Shown piece after piece: positions 5,173 through 6,864 of a stretch of 6,864 bases of DNA. Each line of letters begins with the position of its first letter. Within the stretch, counting starts at the first letter, position 1. A program made the position numbers and the translations under genes. The stretch covers positions 1 to 6,864 of the forward strand of contig SACC01000065.1 in NCBI GenBank assembly GCA_009928745.1, written 5' to 3'. The notes under the pieces are model-generated. The model did no database searches, was not told where the DNA came from, and worked only from the letters and a program-made list of their open reading frames with translations. The DNA comes from Clostridia bacterium. GTDB taxonomy: Bacteria > Bacillota > Clostridia > Christensenellales > CAG-1252.

Positions 5173-6864
5173 ATGAATTCAAGTCAGACAGAAACCCCTA
5201 AAACCACAAAAAGTGTCGCAAAAGACAGCGTTAAGGCGACAAAGAAAATGAAGGTCTTCAAAATTCAACGCACCTGCGTATATGATGGACCCGGTATACG
5301 CACAACGATATTTTTTCAGGGCTGTGGTTTAAGGTGTGCGTGGTGTCAAAATCCTGAGGGATTGGAGTTCGACAATGCCGCCGTGCAATCCGAATATTCT
5401 ATTGCAGAAATCCTTGATATTGTAACAAGGGACAAAGCATATTACGATACAACATGCGGAGGAGTCACGTTAAGCGGCGGCGAACCGCTGTTACAAAATC
5501 CCGCCTTGCTCTTGGAGCTTGTAAAGGCGCTCAAAAAGGAAAATATTAAAGTTACCGTTGAGACAACATTGCACGCGCCTTGGACAACAGTTGAAGCGCT
5601 TGCGCCGTTCGTGGATTTGTTTTTTGTTGATTTGAAGGTAGTTGGCGACGATGAGTTGCACAAAAAACTTACAAAACAGGATAGCTCGCTTATACATAGC
5701 AATCTCAAGGCGCTTGTTGAGCTTAAAGCAAATATTCGTTTTAGAATGGTTATGGTACCGTCTTATAATGACAATGAAAAATATATCGCATCAGCGGCAA
5801 CCTTACTGAAACTGCTTGGATACGATTCAATCGAATTGTTAAAATATCACAATATGTACGAGGATAAGGCGAAACGGCTTAATCTTGACATTGAGATATT
5901 GAATATTACGCCTGATCAGAGTCTTATTTCGCTCAAATTCGGACTGGAAACTTTTAAGAAATACGGCATCAACGCCTATAATACTACTGATAATACCGTA
6001 AAAAACACTACCCAGTTCACCGATAGGGTAATTAACATTCAGCAAGATATAAGGAAAGCCGGACGCGCGCTCTGTATTGAGGTAGGCAAGTTAAAGACCC
6101 AATTCTACAGAAAAAATGGATTCAAGGAGCCTACGCATATACACCGCGCCAAGAGATTAAAATATGTGCTGGAAAACAAAACTGTAGCGGTTTATCCGCA
6201 AGAATTGCTGGTAGGCAATTTTACCTCTAAGCGCTGCGCAGGTCAGGTCTGGGAGGAGCAATACGGCGTGCTGGATATATCCTTCCTATATAAACTTAAC
6301 CGTCAAAAACCCGTTGCCTTCCAATGCTCCGCAAAGGAAAGATGGCATTTTTATACTCGAATCTTTCCGTTTTGGATGAAAAAGAGTCTTTTGGGAAGGG
6401 TTAACTCAAAGCTGAAAGACTTTATCGCAATGCTGGGGCGCTCTTCAGAGATGATAGCCGGATTCAACAACAATATGGCGGCTATTGCGCATTTTATCCC
6501 TAATTACGATAGGATATTGGAACTTGGCACTACTGGATTAATCGAAGAGATAAAGCGTAAATCCGCCGAGCATCCCGAGAACGACCAGACCTTCTATGAG
6601 GGCGCGATTATTTGCCTGGAGGCGCTTGCCGACTGGGCGGACAGATATGCGGCAAAGCTAAAGGAAATGGCGGAGACAGAGCAAGACGCCTCACGGAAAG
6701 CCGAGCTGCTAAAACTAGCCGCAATATGCGCTAATGTGCCGAGGAACCCCGCAAAAACATATTATGAGGCGTTGCAGGCGATTATATTTATCCAGATAGC
6801 AATATGTAACGAGGCTTACGAAAATGCCGTATCTTTCGGCAGATTAGATCAGATTCTTTATCCG
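5173..6864 (+). CDS. Fused radical-SAM activase and glycyl radical enzyme, 3'-truncated
   Basis: One uninterrupted frame of 564 codons, open to the right edge, joins two proteins that are normally separate. Residues 1-25 are a Lys/Thr-rich tail. Residues about 26-269 are a glycyl-radical-enzyme activase: YDGPGIRTT (37-45), the radical-SAM cluster motif Cys51-X3-Cys55-X2-Cys58 followed by QNPEG, the SAM-binding SGGEPL (101-106), VDLK (152-155) and a KYHNMYEDK stretch (223-231) typical of the activase C-terminus. It would use SAM to place a radical on a backbone glycine. Residues 270-281 are an Asn/Thr-rich linker. From about 282 a pyruvate formate-lyase-type domain begins: HRAKRLKYVLENK (324-336), PQELLVGNFTSKR (342-354), IAHFIPNYDRIL (438-449). 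About 280 residues of a domain usually near 800 are present, so the catalytic Cys and glycyl loop are outside and the substrate is unassigned (dehydratase, decarboxylase, C-S lyase and others remain possible). The activase lacks the ferredoxin-like Cys-rich insert. Confidence 0.85.
   Translation, partial: MNSSQTETPKTTKSVAKDSVKATKKMKVFKIQRTCVYDGPGIRTTIFFQGCGLRCAWCQNPEGLEFDNAAVQSEYSIAEILDIVTRDKAYYDTTCGGVTLSGGEPLLQNPALLLELVKALKKENIKVTVETTLHAPWTTVEALAPFVDLFFVDLKVVGDDELHKKLTKQDSSLIHSNLKALVELKANIRFRMVMVPSYNDNEKYIASAATLLKLLGYDSIELLKYHNMYEDKAKRLNLDIEILNITPDQSLISLKFGLETFKKYGINAYNTTDNTVKNTTQFTDRVINIQQDIRKAGRALCIEVGKLKTQFYRKNGFKEPTHIHRAKRLKYVLENKTVAVYPQELLVGNFTSKRCAGQVWEEQYGVLDISFLYKLNRQKPVAFQCSAKERWHFYTRIFPFWMKKSLLGRVNSKLKDFIAMLGRSSEMIAGFNNNMAAIAHFIPNYDRILELGTTGLIEEIKRKSAEHPENDQTFYEGAIICLEALADWADRYAAKLKEMAETEQDASRKAELLKLAAICANVPRNPAKTYYEALQAIIFIQIAICNEAYENAVSFGRLDQILYP

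Noticed and set aside
5442..6045. Minus-strand open frames of 68-88 codons at 5442-5708, 5491-5697 and 5839-6045
   Set aside because: They lie antisense inside the fused activase gene, whose plus-strand frame carries clear conserved motifs throughout. They have no recognisable domains.
1..6864. CRISPR arrays, insertion sequences, tRNA or rRNA genes
   Set aside because: No regularly spaced repeats, transposase motifs, terminal inverted repeats or cloverleaf-like structures were seen on either strand.

Overview
The window looks like chromosomal DNA of a low- to moderate-GC anaerobe, most likely a Gram-positive of the Clostridia type. The basis is strong purine-rich Shine-Dalgarno sites (AAGGAG/AGGGGG), AT-rich spacers with sigma-A-like promoters, a lipoprotein signal on one protein, and a glycyl radical enzyme, which is an oxygen-sensitive class typical of anaerobes. 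The lineage is an inference; there is no rRNA or marker gene here.

Layout. (1) 2-1078 (+): the C-terminal half of a GH31 alpha-glycosidase cut by the left edge. Its motifs (ADFGEYLP, GDQ, HSDVGGY, MRTHE) and their spacing match sulfoquinovosidase YihQ. (2) 1269-4029 (+): a tight two-gene operon. The first gene is a CrtI/retinol-saturase-like FAD oxidoreductase. The second, one base downstream, is an NAD(P)H reductase carrying FAD, NAD and a C-terminal plant-type [2Fe-2S] domain. (3) About 4051-4092: a hairpin terminator that can serve both strands between convergent genes. (4) 4100-4894 (-): a lipoprotein glycerophosphodiester phosphodiesterase whose promoter puts transcription start at or next to the ATG. 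(5) 4895-5172: a divergent promoter region with a 17-bp inverted repeat just downstream of a -10 box. (6) 5173-6864 (+): a long reading frame open to the right edge, encoding a radical-SAM glycyl-radical-enzyme activase fused in frame to a glycyl radical enzyme (pyruvate formate-lyase-like) domain.

The fused activase-glycyl radical enzyme is the most unusual item. These two partners are normally separate adjacent genes. Here they are one polypeptide of at least 564 residues, joined by an Asn/Thr-rich linker, and the activase half lacks the ferredoxin-like insert carried by many activases of this group. The substrate cannot be assigned because the catalytic Cys and the C-terminal glycyl loop lie beyond the window.

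How the genes might work together is uncertain. The sulfoquinovosidase releases sulfoquinovose from plant or cyanobacterial sulfolipid glycosides, and some anaerobes cleave the resulting C3/C2 sulfonates with glycyl radical enzymes, so a link is conceivable. The CrtI-like enzyme and its electron-transfer partner form a clear functional pair, probably reducing or desaturating a hydrophobic substrate. Beyond these points, proximity is the only evidence.
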